43,978 nucleotides of DNA, taken from positions 1 through 43,978 of the forward strand of contig CAJEXI010000026.1 in the NCBI GenBank assembly GCA_903994455.1, read 5' to 3'. The translations under genes and the position numbers were made by a program. The DNA comes from an uncultured Chlorobiaceae bacterium. Its GTDB lineage: Bacteria > Bacteroidota > Chlorobiia > Chlorobiales > Chlorobiaceae. Every line of letters begins with the position of its first letter. The stretch's first letter is position 1. Positions 16,882-26,463 of the stretch are shown piece by piece. Below the pieces are notes generated by a model that worked only from the letters and a program-made list of their open reading frames with translations, had not been told where the DNA came from and made no database searches.

Positions 16882-18261
16882 TCAATAAATTAGACATCTG
16901 TAACTAATAATAGTTCTATAAATAAATAGTAATTTATGTTCTATTTTATATGGTAGCCACCCCAATAAAGTTAACATGAAATATTTAAAATAATTTTTTC
17001 CTCGAAACATGCCAAGTTTAAATTGCCTTACTAATGAATAGAGTTCTTCTTCCGAGTGTTCTGCTGTATAGTATAATGTATCATCGGTTTTTAACCATAT
17101 TTCATCATTTATAACACCTTTTCGCTTACTTAATTCATAAATTTCAGTATCTGGTAATATCCAAACTCCTGGCCGGCCATCAGTTAGTTCTGGTTGTATA
17201 TCTCGGATAAGTGAAATTGTAGCATTTATTGTTTCTTTAGTTTCCCCTGGCGAGCCAAAAATCAAATAGGCATTTGGCTGAATACCGACTTCCTTACAAA
17301 GCTTAAACGCATTACGAGTATCGTCAACAGAAAATGGTTTATTAATATTTTTTAAAATAATTGGGCTACCTGATTCAACTCCAAAATCAATTCTATAACA
17401 TCCAGCAAGTTTCATCCATTGAAGCATTTCAGAATCTACCTTTACACTTCCTTCTGCTACCCATACAAGATCTAATTTTTTTTCTATAAGTGCCTTACAG
17501 AACTCTATGCAATGTTTTCGTGCGATCAGCATATTATCATCAAATATCAATAAAGCGCGAATTCCATGGTTATAATATAGATCTTCAATTTCGATTATAA
17601 CATTTTCGATTGAACGAGTCCTATATTTACGGGCCCAATAAATAGATGATGAGCAATATGTACAACGGAAGGGACAACCTCTTGATGTCATTATCGCTGC
17701 TGATTTTCTTTTTGTTTCTGGCAATCCATTATAGGTATTGTAGTCAAACTCAAGATGATTGATAAATGGGATTTCGTTAATGTCCTTTATCATCTCTCGC
17801 CTATCAGTAACAACGATACCATCATATTTTTTAAATGCAATCCCTTTAACTAAGGACAAATCTCCAGATTTTTCTATTACAGAAAGTAATTCACGAATGG
17901 TTTCTTCACCTTCTCCCAATACAACATAATCTACTGGTGCTTGTAAAAACATGTATTTTGGAAAAGCAGTTGCATGTGGTCCACCCATAATAATCCTGCA
18001 ATTCGGAGCGACTTTTTTTACAATACTCGCAGCTTTAAATGCTTGACCGCGCTCAATCGTCCAGCAAGTAATACCAACAATATCTGGTAATTGATTTTTG
18101 ACCTCATTAGCTAATTTTTGCCAAGACCATGATGCTGCATCCAATATTTTAACATCATGTCCATCCTGACGGACAGCAGCACTGATATATGCTAGCCCTA
18201 GAGGAGGATAATCTGGAACTTGCAATACCTCTCGTGGTGGATTAATAAGTATTATCTTCAT
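16882..18261 (-). CDS. B12-binding-domain radical SAM protein
   Basis: 459 residues. Residues 1-130 form a cobalamin-binding-like Rossmann domain (IILINPPR, DIVGITCWT, IIMGGPHATAFP, DYVVLGEGE), without the DxHxxG motif of base-off B12 binders. The radical SAM cluster motif is Cys196, Cys200 and Cys203 in SRGCPFRCTYC, followed by FDDNML and FGVESGS. Related class B enzymes do C-methylation, ring formation or other radical chemistry. It lies between a glycosyltransferase and the EpsG-like gene in the same orientation, so an action on a sugar or lipid carrier is likely. The exact reaction is unknown. Confidence 0.85.
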   Translation of the reverse strand: MKIILINPPREVLQVPDYPPLGLAYISAAVRQDGHDVKILDAASWSWQKLANEVKNQLPDIVGITCWTIERGQAFKAASIVKKVAPNCRIIMGGPHATAFPKYMFLQAPVDYVVLGEGEETIRELLSVIEKSGDLSLVKGIAFKKYDGIVVTDRREMIKDINEIPFINHLEFDYNTYNGLPETKRKSAAIMTSRGCPFRCTYCSSSIYWARKYRTRSIENVIIEIEDLYYNHGIRALLIFDDNMLIARKHCIEFCKALIEKKLDLVWVAEGSVKVDSEMLQWMKLAGCYRIDFGVESGSPIILKNINKPFSVDDTRNAFKLCKEVGIQPNAYLIFGSPGETKETINATISLIRDIQPELTDGRPGVWILPDTEIYELSKRKGVINDEIWLKTDDTLYYTAEHSEEELYSLVRQFKLGMFRGKNYFKYFMLTLLGWLPYKIEHKLLFIYRTIISYRCLIY

Positions 18262-18295
18262 GTAGATCCCTATCCATTTATACCATTAGAACCAA

Positions 18296-18323
18296 ATTAC
18301 ATATTACATATTACATATTACAT
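18296..18323. repeat. 7-base tandem repeat (ATTACAT), four units
   Basis: Four perfect ATTACAT units run from 18296 to 18323 and abut the stop codon of the glycosyltransferase gene (18325-18327). They lie 35-62 bases upstream of the radical SAM start codon, with a decayed fifth unit (ATTAATA) running into the stop codon. Unit-number change could alter spacing between the genes. Confidence 0.9.
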
Positions 18324-18324
18324 A

Positions 18325-19575
18325 TTAATAATCACATTTTAACTTATCTGATTTTCGTCTTGCGATTACTTCGCTATAAAGCTCTAAGTGTTTATTTAAA
18401 TAATTAGTAATATTATAATGTTTGCGTGCAAAGTCAAGTGCGCTTTCTCCTATCTTCAATCGCATATTTTGATTATTGATTAAATCTTCCAAAACTGCAA
18501 ACAACGCATCGGGATCACCTTGAGTTACAGATATCCCTCCTTTTGGAGGATTAATGACTTCAGATAATGATGTACCGCTAAAAGTTAGAACTGGTTTACC
18601 ACATGCCATCGCTTCTATAGCCATCATACCAAAAGCCTCGGCTGTCGATGGCATAAGAACTATATCTGCTGCATTGTATGCTTTTACTATTTGTTCATCA
18701 TCATTTACCCAACCCAAATCAATGATTTGATATTTTCCTCTGAATTCATCCATTAAGCCACGTTCATTGACTGTTAATAAACAAATAGATTTATCCGTAG
18801 TAAGTTTTCTCAAACAATACCGAATAAATGATATTCCTTTAAATATAGAATTTGTAGCTCTAAATAAAATAACAATACTTCCAGGTATAACACCAAGCTC
18901 TTTTTTCGAAATTTGATCATCTATTGGATGAAAGACTGTTAAATCAAGACCAAAAGGGATCAAATTAATTCTGAATTTTGAAAGTAAGGGTGATTGTTTC
19001 GATTTATTATACATCCATTGCGAAGCGACAACAATGTCAATCGTTGATCTATCATATATATATTTCTTAAATTTCCACATCAATGCAGTACGATCTTTAT
19101 CTACCGCAAAATCAATGTTAAGATCAGGACAGCGTCCACATCCAGTTAACCATTTATTACAATTATAAGGGTGAATACAATGCCCAGTAATTGCCCAAGG
19201 GTCATGCAAAGTCCATACTGACGGCTTACGATATGTTAATAATGGCAAACTCGCAATATTGAAATATCCGCCATGAATTACATGATAATGAACAAGATCA
19301 GAAGTGTTAAATCGTTTATCATAGAGTAAGGTAAATGCCCATGGTGTGAGGAGTGATTGAAGTGCAATTTTTTTTTCTATATACTTAGCGATGAAATCAA
19401 TATATTTTTTGTTTTTTACATGAAATAACTCCCAAGTATTATCGTCGTCTGAAAGTTTATCACAAACACAATTCTCACATTGAATCCCTTGTAAGCGCAA
19501 CCCTTTATTAAGGTCATACCCATTAAAGCGTTTGCCGATTAAATCAGAATGACCAACCTGTAATACTTTTATCAA
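18325..19575 (-). CDS. GT4 family glycosyltransferase
   Basis: 416 residues. The N-terminal half contains WTLHDPWAITGHC, then CNKWLTGCGRCPDL, the Cys-rich signature of a GT4 subgroup common in colanic-acid-type and O-antigen clusters (WcaC-like). The C-terminal half has PSTAEAFGMMAIEAMACGKPVL with the E-x7-E motif. The only usable start is TTG at 19573-19575, without a clear ribosome binding site. A 366-base gene-free gap lies upstream. Donor sugar not assignable. Confidence 0.85.
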   Translation of the reverse strand: MIKVLQVGHSDLIGKRFNGYDLNKGLRLQGIQCENCVCDKLSDDDNTWELFHVKNKKYIDFIAKYIEKKIALQSLLTPWAFTLLYDKRFNTSDLVHYHVIHGGYFNIASLPLLTYRKPSVWTLHDPWAITGHCIHPYNCNKWLTGCGRCPDLNIDFAVDKDRTALMWKFKKYIYDRSTIDIVVASQWMYNKSKQSPLLSKFRINLIPFGLDLTVFHPIDDQISKKELGVIPGSIVILFRATNSIFKGISFIRYCLRKLTTDKSICLLTVNERGLMDEFRGKYQIIDLGWVNDDEQIVKAYNAADIVLMPSTAEAFGMMAIEAMACGKPVLTFSGTSLSEVINPPKGGISVTQGDPDALFAVLEDLINNQNMRLKIGESALDFARKHYNITNYLNKHLELYSEVIARRKSDKLKCDY

Positions 19576-19941
19576 GTTTTAAGAATTTGTAGACAATAAA
19601 GAATGCTCAAGTAAGCCTCAATGTATTAATTTAAAGATAATCCATTCATTCACGAAGCAAAACTTCAGGAAATATCACTACTGTCCCGTTGTTGAAAGTA
19701 TAATTTCTATAAATCCCTATTTATAAAATCAGTTACGGCGTCATATGAAGTGGTCGACTTGAAAAGAATTTTAAGTTATAGCTCTGAATAAGAAATATAC
19801 AATTACGAAAAAATTGAAACAATTTACATAGTGTATAAGAATTTTTCCATGAAAAAGTAGTTTAATTATTTATAGCCGTACGGCAGTGAGGGAATATACC
19901 CTTTATGATCAAAATGAATTTATAGGTATAATCGATAAATA
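19576..19941. other. AT-rich intergenic region, possible promoter zone
   Basis: 366 bases without a recognisable gene on either strand, the largest gap inside the glycosyltransferase block. It is strongly AT-rich. At 19649-19666 it holds TCACGAAGCAAAACTTC, closely matching the arm and loop of the hairpin at 40426-40454. An internal promoter for the downstream GT4, radical SAM and EpsG genes could be here, but no consensus boxes can be defended by eye. Confidence 0.6.
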
Positions 19942-21093
19942 CTAAAAAATATTTTTATGAAATATAATATTTTTTATAACGTCTAAATACTGATGTCCAA
20001 ATATAATATCTGGCTCAATGTAATTTCCTTCTGCCCATTCGTTCCATGATTTTAAAAAAATAATCTTATTTTCATGTGGTTTATATCGAACACATTGTAA
20101 AGCGTTGTTAACACATTTTTCAAATAATTTTGGGGTTGAATCTATTAATATTAACCCATTTTTTCCGCTTCTGGGACTATGATCCCAATTAGGGATAATT
20201 GTTGGAATAACATTATCAAGAGAATCTTCATTAAGATTAATAAAATAATTTATTGCATCACTATATTTAATAACTGTCAATTTTTTATAACAAGGCCCAA
20301 AGATTAAACGCCTAAGAATATTATAAATTTTTAAAAACTGTAAAGTATTATAATGATTAATTACTCGCGAAATCGGATTAACCGTAACAGCATTAAATCC
20401 ACATTTAATCAACAAATCATAATTTATAAAACTTGAAGTATGTGCAACAAAATATAATCCACTATCAATCCCGTTCTTTACAGCTAACTCATTCCACTCT
20501 TTAATAAACAAATCAATATTTTTATACAATTCAGGTTTGTATATTAAAAATATCGGTTTTTTATCCACCGTTATATATCGATTATCTTTAAAAGCTTTTA
20601 ATAACTGATAAAAGTGTATCTCATTATCAGCTTTTCCTGGATATTTTTGTTCAATTAAAACTTTATTTTTTATAACATCATTTGCATTCCATACTTTTGC
20701 TTCCCATGATTCATTTGCCCAGCCTAGGCAAAACGGATATTCTGGTTTTCCACTATCCAACACTTCATTAAATGGTTTTTCAAGCAATCTTTTTCCATTA
20801 CCAAACCAGTAATGCCAATAACAAAAACCGTAAATACCTGCATTTTTTGCCATTATAGCCTGTTCTTCTCGAATTTCAGCAATTCTTAAATCATAGTAAC
20901 CTAAGTCCGCAGGTACACGTGGTTGATAATGACCTTTAAATAGAGGTTTAGCTCTTCCCACATTTGTCCATTCTGTAAATCCTTTTCCCCACCATTCATT
21001 ATTTTCCGTAATCGGATGATATTGAGGCAAATAAAACGCAATTATTCGCGCTTTAGTATTATTAACATTTATATCACTTATAGCATCACTCAT
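19942..21093 (-). CDS. WbsX family protein (GH99-like, glycan biosynthesis)
   Basis: 383 residues. Signatures of the WbsX family: IIAFYLPQYHPITENNEWWG, GFTEWTNV, KPLFKGHYQPRVPADLGYYD, FCYWHYWF, CLGWANESW and, near the C-terminus, KSWNEWAEGNYIEPD. These proteins have a GH99-like TIM barrel and are frequent in O-antigen and rhamnan clusters, where they are thought to act in glycan assembly or trimming; some are fused to glycosyltransferases. There is no signal peptide, so it acts in the cytoplasm. Its specific reaction is not established. Confidence 0.88.
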   Translation of the reverse strand: MSDAISDINVNNTKARIIAFYLPQYHPITENNEWWGKGFTEWTNVGRAKPLFKGHYQPRVPADLGYYDLRIAEIREEQAIMAKNAGIYGFCYWHYWFGNGKRLLEKPFNEVLDSGKPEYPFCLGWANESWEAKVWNANDVIKNKVLIEQKYPGKADNEIHFYQLLKAFKDNRYITVDKKPIFLIYKPELYKNIDLFIKEWNELAVKNGIDSGLYFVAHTSSFINYDLLIKCGFNAVTVNPISRVINHYNTLQFLKIYNILRRLIFGPCYKKLTVIKYSDAINYFINLNEDSLDNVIPTIIPNWDHSPRSGKNGLILIDSTPKLFEKCVNNALQCVRYKPHENKIIFLKSWNEWAEGNYIEPDIIFGHQYLDVIKNIIFHKNIF

Positions 21094-21184
21094 AATAAAC
21101 TATCAAAATTTAATGGTACATATTTGCATCCATGTAGGATGCAATATTAGCAATTTATAGCAAAGGCAAATATATTGCAGTAAT

Positions 21185-22507
21185 TTATAGGGAGACCAAG
21201 TCTTCATATATTTTATTACGGGTATCTCGAACAATTTCTGGAGAATACGTTCCATTTATTTGCTCATAAGCTGAGATCGCTATTGTTCGACATAATTGTT
21301 CCGAATCAATAAGCCTAACAATATTATTTGCAAAAATATTTATGTCATCCGCTATTAAGCAATGCTGCCCATCAATAAGCTCTATACCTTCACATCCAAC
21401 TGTGGTAGTAACTATAGGTGAAGCGGCAATTGCAGATGATAAAATCTTAGTCCTCAGACCCGCCCCAATACGTATTGGGACAATACTAATTGACCCTTTA
21501 ATTTCTTCAGACAAGTTATTGACAAACCCATGAAATGTTATATTTTTACTTAAAATAATAGACATATCCTTCTTACTCCATTGACCATAAACGTGAAGGT
21601 GAGATAATTCTATCCCAACTAAATCAATAAGTAAAGGCTGTATATCTGACAAATACCACTTAACTGCATCAAAGTTGGGATACCAACCACCAGCACCAAT
21701 AAATACTACTTTACGGGGCCATTTTAAAAGATTGCCAGGGTTAACTACTGTGCTGTCAATTGGTAACGAAAATGGACTCACAACAATATCTGCAGAAGTT
21801 GCGCAAGCGAGAACGCGGTTTTTATCTTTGTTAGTAAAAGTAACTATTTTGTCAAAAGCAAGTAAGTATGCGGTTTCCAAGGTTGCAGTTACTTTTAAAT
21901 CATAGAAAGTAGTAGGTAATTGTGTGATTGAATTTATAGATTTAACTTTGTAAAAACTTTCCACATAACCAATATGACTTTGATGACAGATAAACACTGT
22001 TGGAATTTGATGATTTACCAACAAGGCACTAGATATAGTATCATGAAACTCAGCCTGTAAAATATTCGCCCATTCAAGATGTTTATTGATTTCAATAATA
22101 ACCTTATCGTTCATTGGATTAAACGGAAAGTAAGGGCGTTTTGGAAGGTTTAAATATTTATCAGATAAATTATTTTGAACATCAGTATTGGAAAAGAATT
22201 GTGTTTTCTTATTAATGAGCCATGTTAATAGAATTCTTACTGAAACATCAAGAAAAGTATTTATGTGAGTAGATAAATACTTTGACTTATATAGATAAGA
22301 AGAAGAATAATTCGGAGTTAATACTTTGACGTTAGGAAGAGATTTCTCCAAATACTTTACACGCACCAATGTATCCGGTTCATTACCTGTATATATAATC
22401 CGAAATAAATGATCCTTACATAAAGCACTTAAAGTAGAATATTGTGCGGCACGACCACCAGAGGTTGGTGGCCATGGCAGCTCTGGAGTAACAACAAGGA
22501 TATTCAA
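21185..22507 (-). CDS. GT4-like glycosyltransferase
   Basis: 440 residues. The N-terminus NILVVTPELPWPPTSGGRAAQ and the C-terminal segment VVFIGAGGWYPNFDAVKWYL, HGFVNNL, VPIRIGAGLRTKILSSAIAASPIVTT are typical of the GT4 subgroup with an N-terminal PPxxGG motif. The start codon is TTG at 22505-22507. It is AT-rich like its neighbours. It and the next gene upstream share a similar donor-binding half and may be ancient duplicates. Specificity unknown. Confidence 0.82.
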   Translation of the reverse strand: MNILVVTPELPWPPTSGGRAAQYSTLSALCKDHLFRIIYTGNEPDTLVRVKYLEKSLPNVKVLTPNYSSSYLYKSKYLSTHINTFLDVSVRILLTWLINKKTQFFSNTDVQNNLSDKYLNLPKRPYFPFNPMNDKVIIEINKHLEWANILQAEFHDTISSALLVNHQIPTVFICHQSHIGYVESFYKVKSINSITQLPTTFYDLKVTATLETAYLLAFDKIVTFTNKDKNRVLACATSADIVVSPFSLPIDSTVVNPGNLLKWPRKVVFIGAGGWYPNFDAVKWYLSDIQPLLIDLVGIELSHLHVYGQWSKKDMSIILSKNITFHGFVNNLSEEIKGSISIVPIRIGAGLRTKILSSAIAASPIVTTTVGCEGIELIDGQHCLIADDINIFANNIVRLIDSEQLCRTIAISAYEQINGTYSPEIVRDTRNKIYEDLVSL

Positions 22508-22535
22508 TGCTATGCGTTTAAGACTTGGTATATGG

Positions 22536-23711
22536 TTAACTTAATATAAAGTTTAAGTTAATTGTATTCATAGTATTCATTTTTTCAGCACAATGTACGG
22601 CAGCTTTTGCAATATTATCCCTCATTTCAAGGTCATCTATTACATGAAGACACAACTCAACAAATTCTTCAGCACCATCTGCCAAGAGAAATGCACCCGT
22701 GAAATCATCTAAACCTTCCGCGCCACATCTTGTTGATATCATAGGACGACCAAAGCTCATTGCCTCTATAGCCTTTATTTTTAGGCCCGTTCCAAATTGG
22801 AGTGGATTTACAATAACATGGCATCGTTTATAGGCATCTGCTGGTTTATCAACAATACCTAATAATTCAACACCTGGATATACTTTTACGACTTTATTAC
22901 ACACCTTGCCGGCAATTAATAACCTTGTAGATGCATTTCTTTCAATGATTTTAGGCCAGCATTTTTTCAAAAACCACTGTATTCCATTTATATTGCTTGG
23001 ATTATCAGAACCGATAAAAAGAAAGGTGAAATCAGATCCAGATGGCTCAGGAAGAACTTGTATATTAACAGAGTATCCAATGGTTAAAACTTTAGCTTTT
23101 GATATTTTTCTAAAATATTCCGACTCATTTTCCTGTATCCCTATAATATAATTCGCTCGATCAAGACCTCGCGCTTCATCCCTACGGCTAAGTGACCACC
23201 ATTCAGGAGTAATGCCTACCTTTATAAACTGAGCATGTCGATCACCTAACACATCATTAGTATCAATAATTTTTACGACCGTTTTAGGGAACAGATCTAA
23301 TACCCAGGACCAAAGAACATACATAACAATTACATGTGTCGGCTGAAATGATTCAGCTTCCTGTATTACTGCCTTAGCTAAGACTGCATTTTTATATTCA
23401 TCAAGTGAATTGTGTTTAGATTTTGCTTCTGAATTTAAAATACAAATTTTACTATAGATTTTTTTTACAATACCAGGAGTTAAATCAAATGGTACTTTTA
23501 GAAAGTGATCTCCCCACGTTGAAATCATCTCTATTTCTGATCCACATTCTTGTTCAAACCATAAGTACTTATAGTCAAAACCGCGTTGCTCAAAAAAATT
23601 CAGCAATTGTCTGACCCTTTGCCGATTCCCACTAATCGTCGGATGAGTTGGGACTGGTGAAATAAATAAAATACGCTGACTTTTACTATGTGCGGAGGTA
23701 ATATGTGTCAT
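22536..23711 (-). CDS. GT4-like glycosyltransferase
   Basis: 391 residues. RILFISPVPTHPTISGNRQR begins the acceptor half. The donor half reads FLFIGSDNPSNINGIQWFL, LLGIVDKPADAYKRCHVIVNPLQFGTGLKIKAIEAMSFGRPMIST, with the F/K-x-E-A type ending of the GT4 E-x7-E region. It is related in layout to the gene at 21185-22507. An ATG start is used. No donor or acceptor can be named. Confidence 0.82.
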   Translation of the reverse strand: MTHITSAHSKSQRILFISPVPTHPTISGNRQRVRQLLNFFEQRGFDYKYLWFEQECGSEIEMISTWGDHFLKVPFDLTPGIVKKIYSKICILNSEAKSKHNSLDEYKNAVLAKAVIQEAESFQPTHVIVMYVLWSWVLDLFPKTVVKIIDTNDVLGDRHAQFIKVGITPEWWSLSRRDEARGLDRANYIIGIQENESEYFRKISKAKVLTIGYSVNIQVLPEPSGSDFTFLFIGSDNPSNINGIQWFLKKCWPKIIERNASTRLLIAGKVCNKVVKVYPGVELLGIVDKPADAYKRCHVIVNPLQFGTGLKIKAIEAMSFGRPMISTRCGAEGLDDFTGAFLLADGAEEFVELCLHVIDDLEMRDNIAKAAVHCAEKMNTMNTINLNFILS

Positions 23712-23858
23712 TATTTATTTACAAAACCTTGCCAAAGTTCAAGTGAATTACGTGTATGAGTAAGCAACGAGGTATCAAGTTTTAGATGAAGTTAGCAAGC
23801 TTTCCCCACATGCGGGGTGGAATTTAACCCTGAGAGATAAAAAGAATTAATAGAATGT

Positions 23859-25088
23859 TTAGCGACTAATTTCATTAATCAATGCAAATGTATCGCGAAA
23901 CATATTATCTTCCTGATATTCAAAAACCCTCAACCGCGCTGATTCTGCTCGTTTCCTTGCCATAATAGGATCAGAAAGAGCTAAAATCATTTTTTCAGAA
24001 ATTCCGGAAACATCTTCTACATCAAATAAGAGCGCATCAACACCATCTCTAAAAGTCTCGGGTATTCCACTTGCTTTTGATGCGACAATTGGAATACCTG
24101 CCACGGCGGCCTCAAGCAAAGCAAAACTTTCACCCTCATATCGGGTAGGAAAAAGAAAATACTCAGACGCATGTAATAGTTCTGAAATATCGTCACGCTT
24201 TCCAAGAAAACTGACGGAATCAGAGACTCCTAAATCGTGAGATAGCTGAAATAATTTTTCACGAAGAGCTCCCTCGCCAGCAAATATAAAGCGAATATTC
24301 TTGTATTTCTCAATTATTTGTGGTATCGCAGAAATTAACAGATCATACCCTTTTTGATAAGCAAGTGCGCCAACTGTAAGGATAAGGATATCGGTTTTTG
24401 TACAACCGATAGATAAACGAAGCTTTTCGCGAAATTCTTCAGAAATACTATTTACCTGTATTTTCTCTGGTCTGTTTGGAACACAAGCAATATCCTTATC
24501 ATCAATTCCATAATAATTTTGAATCAAAGATCTATTATTTTCTGAAATCGCACAAAACTTTGTCATCCGGGATGAAAGTTTTTTATACGTCTTGACATAA
24601 GAACGAGATGGTGAGAGGCTTGGTGGAACAAGCTGAAAAGTTACCAAGGAAGGTATGTTTGCACGATTACAGGAAAGTAAAAAAATATCGCTATGGAAGT
24701 GCCAGGGAAGAATAGCATGCACCACATCGGGATTTTCATTCTTAAGAAGTGTATCGTAACGCGGAGATAGAATAAATGAACGACCCCACAGGTGTAACCT
24801 ATAATGAAAAGAATTGTAAAAATTGCAGAGAAGCTTTACTATCCAATGTTTTGATTTCAGCTTATTTAAGGAAGATTTAAATTCAGGTAATTCTGGCTCT
24901 AAAAAAATGTTTATTGATCCTGCTTTAGACTTGAACACCTGAAAACATTTGTCGTACACGCAAATAACACTAACATCCCAGCCTCGTTCCTCTGCCTTAA
25001 GAGCCATACGTAGTGCATACGCCTCACAACCGCCAAAATATTGACCGGGAACCCAAGAAAGATATTTTTTCTTTTCACTACAATTCAT
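23859..25088 (-). CDS. GT4 family glycosyltransferase
   Basis: 409 residues. GGCEAYALRMALKAEERGWDV, then DVVHAILPWHFHSDI in the acceptor half, and ILTVGALAYQKGYDLLISAIPQI, FAGEGALREKL and PTRYEGESFALLEAAVAGIPIVAS in the donor half. The EGESFALLE segment is the E-x7-E motif. It lies 28 bases downstream of galE, so may use a galactose-type donor, but that is only positional inference. Confidence 0.87.
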   Translation of the reverse strand: MNCSEKKKYLSWVPGQYFGGCEAYALRMALKAEERGWDVSVICVYDKCFQVFKSKAGSINIFLEPELPEFKSSLNKLKSKHWIVKLLCNFYNSFHYRLHLWGRSFILSPRYDTLLKNENPDVVHAILPWHFHSDIFLLSCNRANIPSLVTFQLVPPSLSPSRSYVKTYKKLSSRMTKFCAISENNRSLIQNYYGIDDKDIACVPNRPEKIQVNSISEEFREKLRLSIGCTKTDILILTVGALAYQKGYDLLISAIPQIIEKYKNIRFIFAGEGALREKLFQLSHDLGVSDSVSFLGKRDDISELLHASEYFLFPTRYEGESFALLEAAVAGIPIVASKASGIPETFRDGVDALLFDVEDVSGISEKMILALSDPIMARKRAESARLRVFEYQEDNMFRDTFALINEISR

Positions 25089-25116
25089 ATAAAACTTTCA
25101 AAAGCTATTTTTACCA

Positions 25117-26121
25117 TTAAACCGCCTTGCATATCCAACGCCAAGCGGTTTCAATAATTCTTTCCAATTCAGGTCTTTCAGGCTTCCACCCCAAAACGTC
25201 CAGAGCCTTACCCGCATTACCAACAAGTACCGCAGGGTCACCGGCACGCCTTGGCAACTGCCTAAAACCAATTGGCTGAGCAGTCACTTTGCGGCAAATA
25301 GCAATGACTTCCAGAACACTAAATCCAGCACCATTGGCAAGATTATACATCTCCGCGCCAAGGGCTTCATTTGCAAGCAATCGCTCAGCCGCACGCAAAT
25401 GGGCATTACATAGGTCCGAAACATGAATATAATCCCTGACACAACTTCCATCTTCTGTTGGGAAATCTGTGCCAAACACCGTTAAAGCGGTCTCATCCGG
25501 TTCACCGCCTTGTTTGACACGCAAAGCCTCAGCCAGTACTAAAGGAATGAGATGAGATTCAGGATCATGACGCTCCCCTGCTCTTCCCTTCTGGTCACAA
25601 CCGGCGGCATTGAAATACCGAAGACTAACGCTATGGAAACCATACGCAACAGCATAATCAGCAAGCACTTGCTCAATCATCAGTTTACTGCGGCCATAAG
25701 GGTTAATTGGGCGTTGTGGGTGAGATTCCGCAATGGGGACACTATCAGGTTCTCCGTAGGTTGCGCAAGTGGAAGAAAATACCAACCGATTCACCCCATG
25801 TTGACGCATAGAAGCAAGTAAATTAAGCGCCCCAACTACATTATTATGGTAATACAGCTCCGGCTCTGTTACTGATTCACCCACATAAGCAAGCGCTGCA
25901 AAGTGCATAACCAGATCGAATGAATGCTCAGCAAAGCAAGCATCCAAATCACTTGAAGAACGCAGGTCACCCACAATTAAAGGCACCGAACCAACTGCAT
26001 CAGCAAATCCACGAGAAAGATTATCAAACACAACAACGGCGTACCCTGCATCCACTAACGCCAACACCATGTGTGAACCAATGTACCCGGCTCCTCCAAC
26101 AACAAGAACTTTTTTTTTCAC
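25117..26121 (-). CDS. galE: UDP-glucose/UDP-GlcNAc 4-epimerase
   Basis: About 334 residues from a GTG start at 26119-26121. VLVVGGAGYIGSHM is the NAD motif, FSSTCATYG and NPYGRSKLMIEQ carry the Ser/Tyr/Lys catalytic residues, RYFNAAGCD follows, and DFPTEDGSCVRDYIHVSDL is the GalE C-terminal signature. The start matches normal GalE length; a GTG at 26203-26205 would add 28 residues of non-family sequence. The start codon is followed directly by a run of nine A residues, which could slip. It supplies UDP-Gal or UDP-GalNAc. The compact active-site Cys/Tyr switch cannot be judged by eye, so GalNAc use is open. Confidence 0.92.
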   Translation of the reverse strand: MKKKVLVVGGAGYIGSHMVLALVDAGYAVVVFDNLSRGFADAVGSVPLIVGDLRSSSDLDACFAEHSFDLVMHFAALAYVGESVTEPELYYHNNVVGALNLLASMRQHGVNRLVFSSTCATYGEPDSVPIAESHPQRPINPYGRSKLMIEQVLADYAVAYGFHSVSLRYFNAAGCDQKGRAGERHDPESHLIPLVLAEALRVKQGGEPDETALTVFGTDFPTEDGSCVRDYIHVSDLCNAHLRAAERLLANEALGAEMYNLANGAGFSVLEVIAICRKVTAQPIGFRQLPRRAGDPAVLVGNAGKALDVLGWKPERPELERIIETAWRWICKAV

Positions 26122-26463
26122 CAAAAATGCTTTTTTTATAAACAATGACTTTCCGCCACGAGCAGCGGGATATCTGGTTTTTTGAAAAATCTTAACATAC
26201 TTCACGGCAATGTGTGTGAAATTCGACCCTGAAAGATGAATAGGCGCTTTCTATAGGCAAAAAATAGTAACACCAGCCAGATGTGCCGATGGCAAGCTAT
26301 CAAACCTGACTTCATTAAATGTAAATATCATTTTGAACCATATTTTTTATCTGATTGTAGGGCTAAAGCCATCACCAAATGTTTTAGAGCCATGGATGTC
26401 CGAACGAATGTTAATAACTTAACTTTATAATGTTCTTGTTTCACTTTTACCACATAACTTAAC
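26122..26463. other. intergenic region, no gene recognised
   Basis: 342 bases between galE and the gene at 26464-27486. The first part could encode an N-terminal extension of GalE but has no family similarity. A 27-base segment near 26216-26242 (TGAAATTCGACCCTGAAAGA onward) resembles one near 23819-23845, another intergenic site, suggesting a dispersed motif. No RNA gene or clear terminator was seen. Confidence 0.5.

Noticed and set aside
23795..23830. A palindromic GC-rich element (CCCCACATGCGGGG) resembling a type I-E CRISPR repeat
   Set aside because: Only one copy is present, with no spacers, no array and no cas genes; the resemblance is limited to the central palindrome.
23819..26242. 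Two similar 27-base segments near 23819 and 26216 in intergenic DNA
   Set aside because: About 21 of 27 positions agree, which is suggestive, but there are only two copies and no structure or consistent position relative to genes, so no feature was called.
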